Assembly (NCBI RefSeq): GCF_041929235.1
Contig: NZ_JBHFNP010000306.1
Coordinates: forward strand, 1 to 64,000
DNA: 64,000 nucleotides
Source: Microseira sp041929235
GTDB lineage: Bacteria > Cyanobacteriota > Cyanobacteriia > Cyanobacteriales > Aerosakkonemataceae
Reading direction: 5' to 3'
The notes beneath the pieces were generated by a model. The model searched no databases, was not told where the DNA came from, and was given only the letters and a program-made list of their open reading frames with translations. Of the stretch, positions 51,508 to 61,040 are shown piece after piece. Position 1 is the first letter of the stretch; every line of letters starts with the position of its first letter. Both the position numbers and the translations under genes were made by a program.

Positions 51508-52704
51508 TTAGGGGCGTCGATAAAGCTGAGCCGATACGCCTTGTTTTTGCAGCTGTTGCACCTTAGTTCTAGCCTCGCTAGCCGTTGGGAAGGAAGCCAA
51601 TTGGATGCGAGTGCCGTCGGGTAAGCGACGAACAAAAGCATTTGCTGCCACTTTACGCGCTTGAGTTAGGGAGCGCGAGCCATTATAATCCATCACGACT
51701 AAGTAGCGATTTTCTCCAGCTCTTGCGGGTTTAGCCCCAGTTTGCCGAGTTGCGGGAGTGGGTGCGCTTGTGGGTAGGGGTAAGCTTCCCGACTCAACTG
51801 GCTGTGGTAAAAGACTGCGGGACAAATCCAAAGGAACGTTACCGGGTGCCGGACTGGGTATGGTAGCTGGGGTATTGACGGGAATCTGAGGACGAGGCGC
51901 CGGTGTTGGGATGGCGGCGACTCTAGGTTCTACGGTACTGAGCGATCGCAAAGTCAATTCGCCAAATTCCTCAGCAGCTAAGTTGGGCGAAGTGGGAATC
52001 CCTCTAACTACAGATGCATTCCCACCAGCAGCGGCAGTTTTTGGCGTATTTTCAGCGACCTTGGGCTTTTGGGGTTCAAACAATCGGTTGAGGTGGCTGA
52101 CGCTAGCTGGAGTCATCACCACATAGCCCAAAGTTGCACTTGCCAGCAATAACAATAGCATCGAGCCAATACCCAAGGGGCTGAGCAGTCGATCAGATTC
52201 GCGTTCTCTTTGTTCGGGGGTGAAAGGGTTTTCTGGTTCTGCTGTCAGATTTTTGAGCAGCGCTGCCGATGATTGGAGATAATCATCTGGCTGGATCAAG
52301 GTAGCACCCGGTGTTGCTGCTTGAGTGTAGTTCGTTTCCACCGCTGCGCTGACATTCGTCTCCACATCAGAAGCGATCGCTGCTGCTGGGATATTCCGTC
52401 GCTCCCCCATTTCTTCCACCCCACCCGGAGTCGGGTTGTTGCTAGCCGCAGATGCCCCATTTTCAGCGCCAAGATTTCTGCCCCCCGTTGCTTTCACCGA
52501 GATCAGATCCAAAGATTTATCGACCTTGGGACGGCTTGACCCATTGGTATAGAGCATCTTTTTGCCGCGGCGCTGACGGCGGAAGCGGGTTAATTCTTCC
52601 TCCAGATTTACGTCCAAGTTGCCGAGAACCGCTTGTAAAGTCGGGTCTAGCCCTGGAGTTGGGGACGATTGAGGCGAAGATTCAACAGAAGAAAGTTGGC
52701 TCAT
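51508..52704 (-). CDS. SPOR-like domain protein, single-pass membrane
   Basis: 398 aa. An acidic N-terminus with QRRGKKMLYTN leads to a membrane segment at about 175-192 (IGSMLLLLLASATLGYVVM). A long Pro/Ala/Thr-rich linker follows (about 205-320). The C-terminal domain (about 325-398) has the SPOR-like pattern YLVVMDYNGSRSLTQARKVA and GTRIQLASFPTASEARTKVQ, with QKQGVSAQLY. SPOR domains bind denuded peptidoglycan at division or septal sites. Peptidoglycan binding here is inferred. Confidence 0.85.
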   Translation of the reverse strand: MSQLSSVESSPQSSPTPGLDPTLQAVLGNLDVNLEEELTRFRRQRRGKKMLYTNGSSRPKVDKSLDLISVKATGGRNLGAENGASAASNNPTPGGVEEMGERRNIPAAAIASDVETNVSAAVETNYTQAATPGATLIQPDDYLQSSAALLKNLTAEPENPFTPEQRERESDRLLSPLGIGSMLLLLLASATLGYVVMTPASVSHLNRLFEPQKPKVAENTPKTAAAGGNASVVRGIPTSPNLAAEEFGELTLRSLSTVEPRVAAIPTPAPRPQIPVNTPATIPSPAPGNVPLDLSRSLLPQPVESGSLPLPTSAPTPATRQTGAKPARAGENRYLVVMDYNGSRSLTQARKVAANAFVRRLPDGTRIQLASFPTASEARTKVQQLQKQGVSAQLYRRP

Positions 52705-52804
52705 AGCGAATGCTGTCTCCTACCAATTGCTTGTTGCGTCAGATCGGTGCAGGTACTAGGGACAATTATCCACTGGCATTTTAGATTTTAGATTTTAGAT
52801 TTTA

Positions 52805-52873
52805 CAGGACTTACACTTGGGCGTTCCTATCACCTTTTTTCATAGAAACCCGGATGGGTGCGCGTAAGTCCTG
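52805..52873. repeat. MITE-like element, short form
   Basis: AGGACTTACACTTGGGCGTT opens it and GCGCGTAAGTCCTG closes it; the interior has CCTATCACC and ATAGAAACCCGGATG. The 69-bp copy keeps both ends of the AGGACTTACGC family, with part of the interior missing. Confidence 0.8.
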
Positions 52874-52874
52874 T

Positions 52875-53410
52875 TTTACCTAAATCGCCACAAGCCTCCT
52901 GCACCGACCAATCAACCGATCGGCTCCCTTTTTATTTTGCTTCCTCCTGTAGTTGACATTCGATTTTGTTTGTGCATTCAAACCAGGTGAGGATCGGTTT
53001 GGTCTGGTAGTGACGGCGAGCGCTTGCAGCGTCACCCTTGACTCATGCTGTCTCTTACTTTAGATAGATTCAGCATTGACCCGCCCCATCTCTGTCTTCA
53101 GCTAGATTTAAGTTTTATATTTAGTGTTTTTTTATATAATCCCGTATCTGCTGCTACGCCCTTGTTTCCTGTTTACCTTGATCCCGGACAGGTTTTAGTT
53201 GAAATCAATAGGGTTCTTCCCATAAATTGTATCGGTTTCTTAACACAAAACTGAAGAAATCATAAAGTTTATATTTTATTCGGGATCGCTATAACCCAGT
53301 CTGGGTAAGGATTTCTCAGGATTGAGGGGGGCTGAGCCATTTGAGATAAATGAAGGTGAGGAGAAACAGTTATTGACCAAAAGTAACTCCCAAAAAGGTA
53401 GAGAGCTTTT
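52875..53410. other. Intergenic region without recognised gene
   Basis: A short open frame at 53045-53254 has no coding signature. GACGGCGAGC/GCTTGCAGCGTC-type symmetry occurs near 53010. A possible ribosome-binding site and the start of the Cys-rich gene follow at 53395-53411. Nothing else is supported. Confidence 0.5.
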
Positions 53411-53719
53411 ATGAACCTGCATCCCATCGCTTCAGCTTGTCGGTCTTGCCGGTACTACACGCCGGAAGGAAGACGCGGCGGTAATTGCCAGCAGCTGGGC
53501 GTACCAGTTAGAGGCGGCTGGCAAGCGTGTTCCCTGGCGATCCCAGCGTTTGCCCCTTCAGGGGAAAATCTCGAAAAGATGCTGATCTGGCAAAAAGAGG
53601 TATTCATGTTACGGGAGGTGCTGCCATTAGAGGATTCATCAGAAACGGCTATAATGGACGCGCAAGAGCCGAAGAGTGCTGCGATAGAAGAAAAGCAGCA
53701 AGAGCCGCTACCAGTGTAG
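53411..53719 (+). CDS. Small cyanobacterial Cys-motif protein
   Basis: 102 aa. The N-terminal 45 residues contain CRSCRYYTPEGRRGGNC and GWQACSL, four cysteines arranged as C-x2-C ... C ... C, suggesting a zinc or iron site. A conserved helix (LEKMLIWQKEVFML) follows and the acidic tail is not conserved-looking. The gene resembles a family conserved across cyanobacteria with no assigned function. Confidence 0.75.
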   Translation: MNLHPIASACRSCRYYTPEGRRGGNCQQLGVPVRGGWQACSLAIPAFAPSGENLEKMLIWQKEVFMLREVLPLEDSSETAIMDAQEPKSAAIEEKQQEPLPV

Positions 53720-53882
53720 CCGCACTGGCCTAAAATGCGCTCTCGTGAGGGTTTGGTATTGATTAAACGTGTTTTGACAAACGAAGCTTGAGAGTAATTA
53801 CTAGAGGGTTAAAAACTGTGACATTTCCCGAAGCAGCCCGACATATATCGGATACTGAGACATAGTTTGCCCTTGTGGGAAA

Positions 53883-54498
53883 ATGTCGAAATATGTACCA
53901 CCAAGAGTGGCTGCCCAAAGATTGGGAGTTTGCACCAGAACCCTCGAACGTTGGGAGGCGGAAGGCAAAATTAAAACGTACAGAACCAAAGGCGGACAGA
54001 GAAGATACGACATCGATTCAGTTGTCTCTGTTCGACTTTCCTCCAAACCAACCATCCTTTACGCGCTTAGTTTCCAGCCATAGTCAAAAATCTGACCTTG
54101 AGCGACAAATTGAGTTTCTTGTCTCTAGCTACCCCGGTTGCGAAGTCATTAAAGACATCGGCAGTGGACTCAACTTCAAGCGAAAAGGCTTGCTTGCCTT
54201 ATTGGAACGAATTTTGTCAGGCGATGTCGGAATGGTTGTCGTTGCAAACAAAGACAGACTTTGTAGGTTTGGGTTCGACCTTGTCTCATGGCTTGCAGAG
54301 CGGTCAGAGTGTAAAGTTTTGGTTCTCAACAACCACGTACTTAGCCCAGAAAGAGAAATGTTGGAAGATGTTCTTGCCATCATCGATGTCTTCTCCTGTA
54401 AGCTCTACGGACTCAGAAAATACAAACAAAAAATTAAAGAAGACCCTGACCTACAGAGTTTATCCAAAGGGAGAAACCAAAAAGGTTTGGATGCTTAG
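53883..54498 (+). pseudogene. tnpA: IS607-family serine recombinase, frameshifted
   Basis: The first frame (53883-54083) encodes a MerR-like HTH: MSKYVPPRVAAQRLGVCTRT with LERWEAEGKIKTYRTKGGQR, the DNA-binding N-terminus of IS607 TnpA. At about 54066 one extra base shifts the frame; SSHSQKSDLERQIEFLVSSY, VANKDRLCRFGFDLVSW and VFSCKLYGLRKYKQKI then follow in the next frame to 54498. The lesion falls exactly at the YARVS catalytic serine motif, so recombinase activity is lost. Confidence 0.88.
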
Positions 54499-55709
54499 GA
54501 TACATGCTTGCCGCAAGGTTTACAACAATGCGATCGCTTACCTGAACAAGCATCAATAATTTGAATACTTCAACAAGGAGGGCAGGAAAACATCTGGTAA
54601 GCAAGCCTTCAGATCTTTCTGCAAGAAGTTGGGTGATGAGATTATCCCCACTTGGTGTCGAGAATTAGGAATTGCTCACGCTTTAGACAACGCATTGTTT
54701 GAGGCGTATACCGCCTGGTCAAAAACTAAGCGCGAGCCAAAGTTTATCGGTAAAGGCGAAGGAAAAGTCCTCAATCCAAATGCCGGTAAGAAGATTGCCA
54801 AGTTCCGTAGTGTTAGATCGAGAAATCAAACAATTCAATTTGAACCCAAGGATTATAGCGATGGACACTGGAAAGTAAACGCCTCTAAAGGGCTACCAAA
54901 AGCAGAGTACTGGGGTCAGGATTATTGTCTCATTAACTATGATGGTGCGTCTCTTGTTGACTTACAACAAGGGAAGGTGGTTTGCTAATTTCCCGGTTGA
55001 TGTTGAAGTTGGAAAGGCAAACGGGGGACAAAAAGTTATTGCACTTGACCCCGGACTGAGATGCTTTATGACTGGCTTCGATGGTAATAACTTTGTAGAG
55101 TTGGGTAATGGAGATTTTGCCAGGATAGCCAAGCTGTGCAAGCATCAAGATAACTTGAAGTCAAAACACGACAAAGCTAAGGGAGGTAAGTTTAAGAGGT
55201 TAAAGTACAGATTAAGGCAAGCAATGGAACGGGTAAGGACGCGGATTAAAAATTTACGCGGTGAAATGCATAAACAGGTCGCGTCCTATTTAGCCCGCAG
55301 TTACGATACTATTTACTTGCCAAAGTTTGAAACTTCGCAGATAATGGCAAAGAAAAAGCGCTTCCTTAGAAGTAAGTCGGCGCGTGCGATGATGAATTGG
55401 GCTTTTTATGAATTCAGCCAGATGCTTCAACATCTCTGTAATCGTTATGGTTCGAGATTGGTGCGAGTGACTGAAGAATATACGTCCAAGACTTGTACTC
55501 GCTGCGGTCATATCCACCGTAAATTAGGCGGCAATAAAAAGTTTAAATGTCCTAATTGCGGTTATGAAATCAAGCGAGATTTTAATCGATCCTTGGGAAT
55601 TTTTCTCAAGGCCATGTGGGATACCACCTTTATTCTCAGCGTGTCCGAGAATGATGTTGTATTCGGACTGTCGGAAGATGTCTTAGATGTCGGAAGTTGT
55701 CCGGATTAA
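54386..55709 (+). pseudogene. tnpB: IS607-associated TnpB, broken
   Basis: The N-terminus TLTYRVYPKGETKKVWMLRI with CRKVYNNAIAYLNKHQ is interrupted by TAA at 54557. The frame continues (KLGDEIIPTWCRELGIAHAL, FRSVRSRNQTIQFEP) to about 54960, where a one-base shift leads to YNKGRWFANFPVDVEV. The RuvC parts are present: ALDPGLRCFMTGFD, LPKFETSQIM, a CTRCGH ... CPNCGY zinc ribbon and the final KRDFNRS. A functional guide nuclease is unlikely. The start overlaps the end of tnpA. The right end, and any omega-RNA, would lie just downstream. Confidence 0.88.
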
Positions 55710-55768
55710 AAGTATCAGAAATTGATGAATTGCAGAATTTAAATCAAAGATTTATCGCAAACTGGAGC

Positions 55769-55871
55769 GGGACTTAGCCAAAGAAACCGGGTTTCTATGA
55801 AAAATCGTCGCTTTGGAACTAAAGATCGTAGCTTGAAACAAAGGTGATAGGTTTGTCGTGGGTAAGTCCTG
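55769..55871. repeat. MITE-like element, family AGGACTTACGC
   Basis: Begins GGGACTTAGCC, contains AAGAAACCGGGTTTCTATGA and AAATCGTCGCTTTGGAACTA, and ends GTGGGTAAGTCCTG. It lies between the decayed IS607 element and the DUF4335 gene. Confidence 0.75.
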
Positions 55872-55989
55872 TGGATGATGGGTTGTTAGTAGCGCTAAGA
55901 AAACGGCAAAGCTATAGCTTTAGGCAGGCGCTGGCGAAGGTATAGAGCGAAGACAGCGCTACTACAAACCCCTGAAGACTCCCCAAGGC

Positions 55990-58215
55990 TTAATTTGACG
56001 GCAAAAGAAATGCCTGCACCTTACCATCCTTAGATAAAACCAAGATAATCGTGGTATTGCGCCCGCCCTCAATGGGAGAAACAAAAGGTTCTCCGACCAA
56101 AGGCATCTCGGTGCGATCCAGATAGATTTCTGCGGTTTGTCCTCGGGGAGTGACGGTTTTAATCGACCCGTCGGGATTGAGCGACAAAGTGTACTCGATA
56201 TCTTGGGTCAAAGTTGAGGGGGGTTGCCACCGTTGCTGGAAATACCGTCTCACCTCAGCGACTTGGGGGATCGGGTCAAAGACGGCGCTGGTGTTGTCTC
56301 TGTCTGTTGCCGGACTTGGGTTAGCCTCTGGCTTAGGAGTTGGACTCGATCTCAATGCAGCGACTGACGGGTCTGGAGTAGTCGCTCTGGGGGTGGGGGT
56401 AGGAATTATAGCCGGAGCCGCCGCCATCGGCGTCGGAATGGCAGTCGGAGATGGGAAGTCTGGCGTCGGAATGGCAGTGGGAGATGGGAAGTCTGGTGTC
56501 GGAATTGGGGGACGAGGGGGGATTGTTGGGGTGGGAATTGTCCTGGGAGTCTCGAACACAGGTGTGGGGAGCGCCGCCGGAGCCCGAACAATTGGTGCTG
56601 GAATTGCTCCCGGAACCCTAGCAGGAGAAGCAGTGGCTTTGGGAGTCACATCTGGTCTGGGGAAAAATGTCGGATTGGGAGTCGGCGTGGAACGAACAGC
56701 CGTGCGGTCTCTAGGAGTCGTCGGGCGATCGCGGCGCTCTGTAACTCGGTCGGTAGGAGTCGCAGCTGGGTCTGGGGGAATCGTCATTGCCGGACTAGGA
56801 GAGGGGCGCGATCGGGGTTGAGCCACCCTGCGCGATGCGGCTTTAGGGACGCTGCGCGATGCGCCTTGAGGCAGGCTGCCTTGTCCCTGGGTGGCATCGT
56901 TTTGCCGCAGCGGCGGCTGAGTCGGAAGGGGAGTTGGAGCAGTCGTTGGGCTAGGGGCATCAAACTGCAACCCAGGTACTTTGTATGACGAATTGGGCGA
57001 GCTTCCAGCAGCGGGCGATCGCGAAGACGGCAACGATGGCGCATTAGGACGCGGTGGTACTCCAGCCCTCAAGGGCGGCGATGGGGTGGCGGGACTAGGC
57101 GTCACCCCAATCCCCAAGGGAGGCGATGGGGTGGCGGGACTAGGCGTCGCCCCAGCCCTCAAGGGCGGCGATGGGGTGGCGGGATTAGGCGTCGCCCCAC
57201 TCCCCAAGGGTGGCGATGGGGTGGCGGGACTAGGGGTCGCCCCAGTCCCCAAGGGCGGCGATGGGGTGGCGGGATTAGGCGTCACCCCAGTCCCCAAGGG
57301 CGGCGATGCATTGGGGCTAGGCGACGCCAGCGCCCCCAAGGTTGGAGTTGGCAAAATTGGCGCAGAAGACAGGGGTGGGGTTGGCACTACCAGCGTCGGA
57401 CTGGGTGAGGGGATACCGGCAACAATTGGCTGCTCGGTCGGGGTAGGATTTGGGTTAGCCTGGGGTGCATCTGCGGTTTGAATCGACGTATTTCTGTTAA
57501 GCAATTGCACGCCCGCTGCGGTTGCTCCCGCTGCCAACACAAGCCCCGCCGCCGTTTTTGCCCAAACCGGGGGATTTTTTAGCTTGGTGGCAAAGCCTTT
57601 TTTCTTTCCGCTCTTGAGGTTAGGCAATACCACCAAATCATCTGCATATTGCTCAAAAGCCGTAGCGAGGTCAAATAATTGCAGCGTACTCAGGCGCACC
57701 ACCGCCCCTGACTCAGGCGTCGCTAGAGAACCGAGATAAAGGTTATGCGCCAGTATTCCATCGGGTTGCAGGTAAATATTACCTGGAAGCCCAGGCAGCG
57801 GGGTAGGTGGTAACGCTGCCAGCGCTGCTTCGCCTGACTCAACTGCTGCGGTTTCCTCTGGACTTGTCGCGGGGACAACAGTAGTCTCGTCATTAGTTGT
57901 ATCCAATACCAAATTTGCTGATGGGGCTTCTGGGTGCAACTGCAAAGCGGTGTCAGCAGCGGCGGGGGATTGACCGAGCAAGTCCTGCACGTAAGTTTCC
58001 ACAGCTTCCCGCAGCGCTTCTAACTGGGTTTTGTCGCCCTTGAGCGTCAGCCGTTTTTCCTCAGGCAATCGCGGATCGTCAAGACTCAGCTGGAACTGTA
58101 GCTGTTTGATTGCTGGGCGACCAATCCACCGGGATAGGGGCGAGCCAGCAGCGGTAATTTCCAGGGTACAAGTGGGCGGCGTGTAGCGGCGCAAAACTGA
58201 GTTGGATGAGGACAT
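55990..58215 (-). CDS. DUF4335-domain protein with long proline-rich tail
   Basis: 741 aa. Residues 1-215 match the cyanobacterial DUF4335 domain (RRYTPPTCTLEITAAGSPLS, GRPAIKQLQFQLSLDDPRLP, VVRLSTLQLFDLATAFEQYA). A membrane segment follows at about 220-240 (TAAGLVLAAGATAAGVQLL). A 350-residue Pro/Thr/Ser-rich region includes six near-identical 20-residue repeats (TPSPATPSPPLG.GA). The C-terminal 90 residues are folded again (VRRYFQQRWQPPSTLTQDIE, TIILVLSKDGKVQAFLLP). It probably crosses the cell envelope. It is followed by its usual neighbour DUF3038, 96 bp upstream. Confidence 0.9.
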   Translation of the reverse strand: MSSSNSVLRRYTPPTCTLEITAAGSPLSRWIGRPAIKQLQFQLSLDDPRLPEEKRLTLKGDKTQLEALREAVETYVQDLLGQSPAAADTALQLHPEAPSANLVLDTTNDETTVVPATSPEETAAVESGEAALAALPPTPLPGLPGNIYLQPDGILAHNLYLGSLATPESGAVVRLSTLQLFDLATAFEQYADDLVVLPNLKSGKKKGFATKLKNPPVWAKTAAGLVLAAGATAAGVQLLNRNTSIQTADAPQANPNPTPTEQPIVAGIPSPSPTLVVPTPPLSSAPILPTPTLGALASPSPNASPPLGTGVTPNPATPSPPLGTGATPSPATPSPPLGSGATPNPATPSPPLRAGATPSPATPSPPLGIGVTPSPATPSPPLRAGVPPRPNAPSLPSSRSPAAGSSPNSSYKVPGLQFDAPSPTTAPTPLPTQPPLRQNDATQGQGSLPQGASRSVPKAASRRVAQPRSRPSPSPAMTIPPDPAATPTDRVTERRDRPTTPRDRTAVRSTPTPNPTFFPRPDVTPKATASPARVPGAIPAPIVRAPAALPTPVFETPRTIPTPTIPPRPPIPTPDFPSPTAIPTPDFPSPTAIPTPMAAAPAIIPTPTPRATTPDPSVAALRSSPTPKPEANPSPATDRDNTSAVFDPIPQVAEVRRYFQQRWQPPSTLTQDIEYTLSLNPDGSIKTVTPRGQTAEIYLDRTEMPLVGEPFVSPIEGGRNTTIILVLSKDGKVQAFLLPSN
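57040..57320. repeat. 60-bp coding tandem repeats
   Basis: Five to six 60-bp units with CCCCAAGGGCGGCGATGGGG, TGGCGGGACTAGGCGTC occur in frame within the DUF4335 gene, encoding its Pro-rich repeats. Copies differ at a few positions. Repeat number is likely to vary between strains. Confidence 0.9.
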
Positions 58216-58221
58216 AAGACT

Positions 58222-58295
58222 AGGTAATGGGTAATGGGTAATGGGTAATGGGTAATAGGTAATGGAGAACGGTTAAAGCAATTACCAATTACCAA
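58222..58295. repeat. GGTAATG/ATTACCA heptamer tract
   Basis: Five GGTAATG heptamers (58222-58263) and then inverted ACCAATTACCAATTA (58279-58293) fill the gap between the DUF4335 and DUF3038 genes; the opposite orientation permits a hairpin. Confidence 0.9.
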
Positions 58296-58311
58296 TTAGC
58301 GAGTGACAAAA

Positions 58312-58899
58312 TTACTTTTTGCTTTTTCCCAAAAGTGCTAGCCAGAGACGCCGATGACCGCCAGCGCTGCTGTAGAACAATAAATCGATCATAAGTTTGA
58401 GCGCCAGGTGGGCTAGGGCGTCGGGGGATAGGTTTTCTCCTTGTTCCATGCGCTCAACGTACTTGTTGCTAAAGGCGTCGAGGTAATCTCCTAAAAGCGC
58501 GGCTTGATGGGGAGCGCGGTTTTGCTCGGTCATCTGTTCCAGCAGGGCAACGGCGCGACGGATCAGTTCTTGATGCTGTTTGGCTAGGTGGCAGATAATT
58601 AAAACCAGACTGCGCGCTTCTTCCACGTCCAGCTTTTTCCGCCCTCCCTCACCGCGTAAAGGACTCGACGAGCGCAAACGCCACAGGGTAACCCGGTCTT
58701 TGATCGCAGACTCCAGATTCAACTGAGCTGCGGCGCTGAGGATGGCGTCCGAGCCAATTCCCGTTAGTGTTTCTAAGGCAAGCAAAACTAAATCCAGCTG
58801 GGCTTTGATGTTGTCCAACTGCACTGGATCTGGTAAGGCAGTTAGGTTGAACTCCTCCCAGTTGATGCTTGGGGTGGGGGACTGAGCTTGTGAGCGCAT
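58312..58899 (-). CDS. DUF3038-domain protein
   Basis: 195 aa from ATG 58899 (MRSQAQSPTPSINWEEFNL). An upstream ATG at 58968 is less likely because the extra residues look non-native. The DUF3038 signature includes LDLVLLALETLTGIGSDAIL, SLVLIICHLAKQHQELIRRA and DYLDAFSNKYVERMEQGENL. It is always found beside DUF4335 in cyanobacteria, implying a common, unknown task. Confidence 0.9.
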   Translation of the reverse strand: MRSQAQSPTPSINWEEFNLTALPDPVQLDNIKAQLDLVLLALETLTGIGSDAILSAAAQLNLESAIKDRVTLWRLRSSSPLRGEGGRKKLDVEEARSLVLIICHLAKQHQELIRRAVALLEQMTEQNRAPHQAALLGDYLDAFSNKYVERMEQGENLSPDALAHLALKLMIDLLFYSSAGGHRRLWLALLGKSKK

Positions 58900-59179
58900 A
58901 TCTTCAGAATATAAACAAACGATTGATAGCGATCTTTCCGTTACAGTTTTGGCAACAAGATCGATCAACGGGCATTGGGGAAGGGTAAAGGGGAGAACTG
59001 GCGCTGTCCAATTGTAAATTGAGAATTAATGCATCTTTCTAAAGTTAGATTTCAAGGGAGTTGGGCAATCGCTGGCAGTCTCAATCTGCTAGGGTGTGTT
59101 TTCGCCTTAGAATCTTAAAATACTGCGAAGCCTTACCTCCTGCTGAGTCAGTTCTACAATACACCCTCGCTGAATAACT

Positions 59180-60769
59180 ATGGCTACCGGCTATCTCGCT
59201 CTCGTACTGCACGCCCATCTCCCGTTTGTCCGGCACCCTGAAAGCGACTACGTTCTAGAAGAGGAGTGGCTTTATGAAGCCATTACTGAAACCTATATTC
59301 CCTTGCTATTAGTATTTGAAGGTTTAAGGCGGGATGGCATAGACTTCAAAATTACGATGAGCATGACGCCGCCGTTGGTGTCAATGCTACGGGACCCTTT
59401 ACTACAAGAGCGTTACGAAAAACACTTAGCCAAACTGAGACAATTGGTTGAGTTAGAAATTCAGCGCAACCATTTCAACGGTCACCTGCACTACCTCGCC
59501 GAACATTACGCCAAAGAGTTTGACACGACTCGACAAACTTGGGACCGCTACAACGGCGACCTAGTTTCGGCCCTCAAGCAATTCTTAGATACGAATAACC
59601 TGGAAATCATCACCTGCGGCGCAACTCACGGCTACCTACCGCTGATGAAAATGTATCCGGAAGCCGTATGGGCGCAAATTCAAGTCGCCTGCGAACACTA
59701 CGAGCAAAACTTTGGGCGTCCTCCCAAGGGCATTTGGCTACCGGAATGCGCTTATTATAATGGCCTGGAGCGGATGCTCGCCGATGCCGGATTGCGCTAC
59801 ATGCTAATTGACGGACATGGGCTGCTTTATGGGCGTCCCCGCCCTCGGTTTGGCACTTATACCCCCGTTTTTACCGAAACCGGCATTGCTGCTTACGGTC
59901 GCGACCACGAGTCGGCGCACCAAGTTTGGTCTACTCAACTCGGCTATCCGGGCGATCCGGTCTATCGAGAATTTTATAAGGATTTGGGCTGGGAAGCGGA
60001 ATACGAATATATTAAGCCCTACATCATGCCGAACGGTCAGCGCAAAAATATCGGCATTAAGTACCACAAGATTACTGGGCGCGGCATCGGCTTGAGCGAG
60101 AAACAATTATACGACCCTTACTGGGCCAAGGAAAAGGCAGCAGAACACGCTGGCAATTTTATGTATAATCGGGAACGCCAAATCCAGCATCTTTACACTT
60201 CGATGCAGCAACCTCCGATTGTTGTCTCGCCTTACGATGCGGAATTGTTCGGTCACTGGTGGTATGAAGGGCCGATGTTTTTGGATTTTTTAATCCGCAA
60301 GTCTTGGCACGATCAAAAAACTTATGCTCTTACCCATTTAGCAGATTATTTGCGATATCACCCGAAGCAGCAAGTGTGCCGTCTGGCTCAATCTAGTTGG
60401 GGTTATAAAGGCTTCCACGAGTTTTGGCTCAATGAAACCAATTCTTGGATTTATCCCCACTTGCACAAAGGGGCAGAAAGAATGATTGAAGTGGCAAAGC
60501 GAGAACCAGCAGATGAACTCGAGTTTCGGGCGCTCAATCAAGCGGCGCGAGAATTGTTGCTGGCGCAATCTTCTGACTGGGCGTTTATTATGCGGACGGG
60601 AACGATGGTACCTTATGCCAAGAAGCGGACGCAATCGCATTTAATGCGCTTTACTAAAATCTACGACGACCTCAATGCTGGCAAAGTTGACAGCGGGTGG
60701 CTGCAAAAAGTCGAAGCTATCGATAATATCTTCCCCAAAATTAACTATCGCGTCTATCGACCGCTGTGA
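59180..60769 (+). CDS. Glycoside hydrolase family 57 1,4-alpha-glucan branching enzyme
   Basis: 529 aa. GH57 motifs occur in order: HAHLPFVRH (about 11-19), SMTPPLVSML, GATHGYLPLM, GIWLPECAY with the nucleophile Glu (about 186), and SPYDAELFGHWWYEG with the acid Asp (about 354). A C-terminal helical domain includes GTMVPYAKKRTQSHLMRF. Branching enzymes of this family introduce alpha-1,6 links into glycogen. The length and the C-terminal domain match this subgroup rather than GH57 amylases. It has no operon partner here. Confidence 0.94.
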   Translation: MATGYLALVLHAHLPFVRHPESDYVLEEEWLYEAITETYIPLLLVFEGLRRDGIDFKITMSMTPPLVSMLRDPLLQERYEKHLAKLRQLVELEIQRNHFNGHLHYLAEHYAKEFDTTRQTWDRYNGDLVSALKQFLDTNNLEIITCGATHGYLPLMKMYPEAVWAQIQVACEHYEQNFGRPPKGIWLPECAYYNGLERMLADAGLRYMLIDGHGLLYGRPRPRFGTYTPVFTETGIAAYGRDHESAHQVWSTQLGYPGDPVYREFYKDLGWEAEYEYIKPYIMPNGQRKNIGIKYHKITGRGIGLSEKQLYDPYWAKEKAAEHAGNFMYNRERQIQHLYTSMQQPPIVVSPYDAELFGHWWYEGPMFLDFLIRKSWHDQKTYALTHLADYLRYHPKQQVCRLAQSSWGYKGFHEFWLNETNSWIYPHLHKGAERMIEVAKREPADELEFRALNQAARELLLAQSSDWAFIMRTGTMVPYAKKRTQSHLMRFTKIYDDLNAGKVDSGWLQKVEAIDNIFPKINYRVYRPL

Positions 60770-60784
60770 AAATCATACCGAGTC

Positions 60785-60980
60785 GGGGCACGGCAATCAT
60801 AAAATCTTCACTTGTACAGAATATTTCGGATGCCGTGCCCCTACTGGTTTCCAAACTGAGGATTAGGGAGCGATCGCAGAGTGTGTTTCATTTTTTATTA
60901 CCTAGAAACCGGGTTTGAAGCGTAGGGGCACGGGAATCATAAAATGTTCGCTTGTACAGAATATTTTCCATGTTCCCTAC
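60785..60980. repeat. Two copies of a 60-bp palindromic repeat
   Basis: Copy 1 (60785-60841) has perfect arms GGGGCACGGCA/TGCCGTGCCCC around AATCATAAAATCTTCACTTG and TACAGAATATTTC. Copy 2 (60923-60980) has GGGGCACGGGAATCATAAAA ... CTTGTACAGAATATTTTCCA with decayed arms. A GAAACCCGGTTTC motif follows at 61010. Confidence 0.85.
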
Positions 60981-61040
60981 TCGTTTCCAAACCGATGATT
61001 TGGCATAGAAACCCGGTTTCTTTGCGGAGCAGGTGGAATT

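Noticed and set aside
53045..53254. 69-aa ORF in the gap before the Cys-motif gene
   Set aside because: No ribosome-binding site, no family resemblance, AT-rich hydrophobic translation.
56150..57481. Long ORFs on the plus strand opposite the DUF4335 gene
   Set aside because: Gly/Val-rich shadows of the Pro-rich repeats on the true strand.
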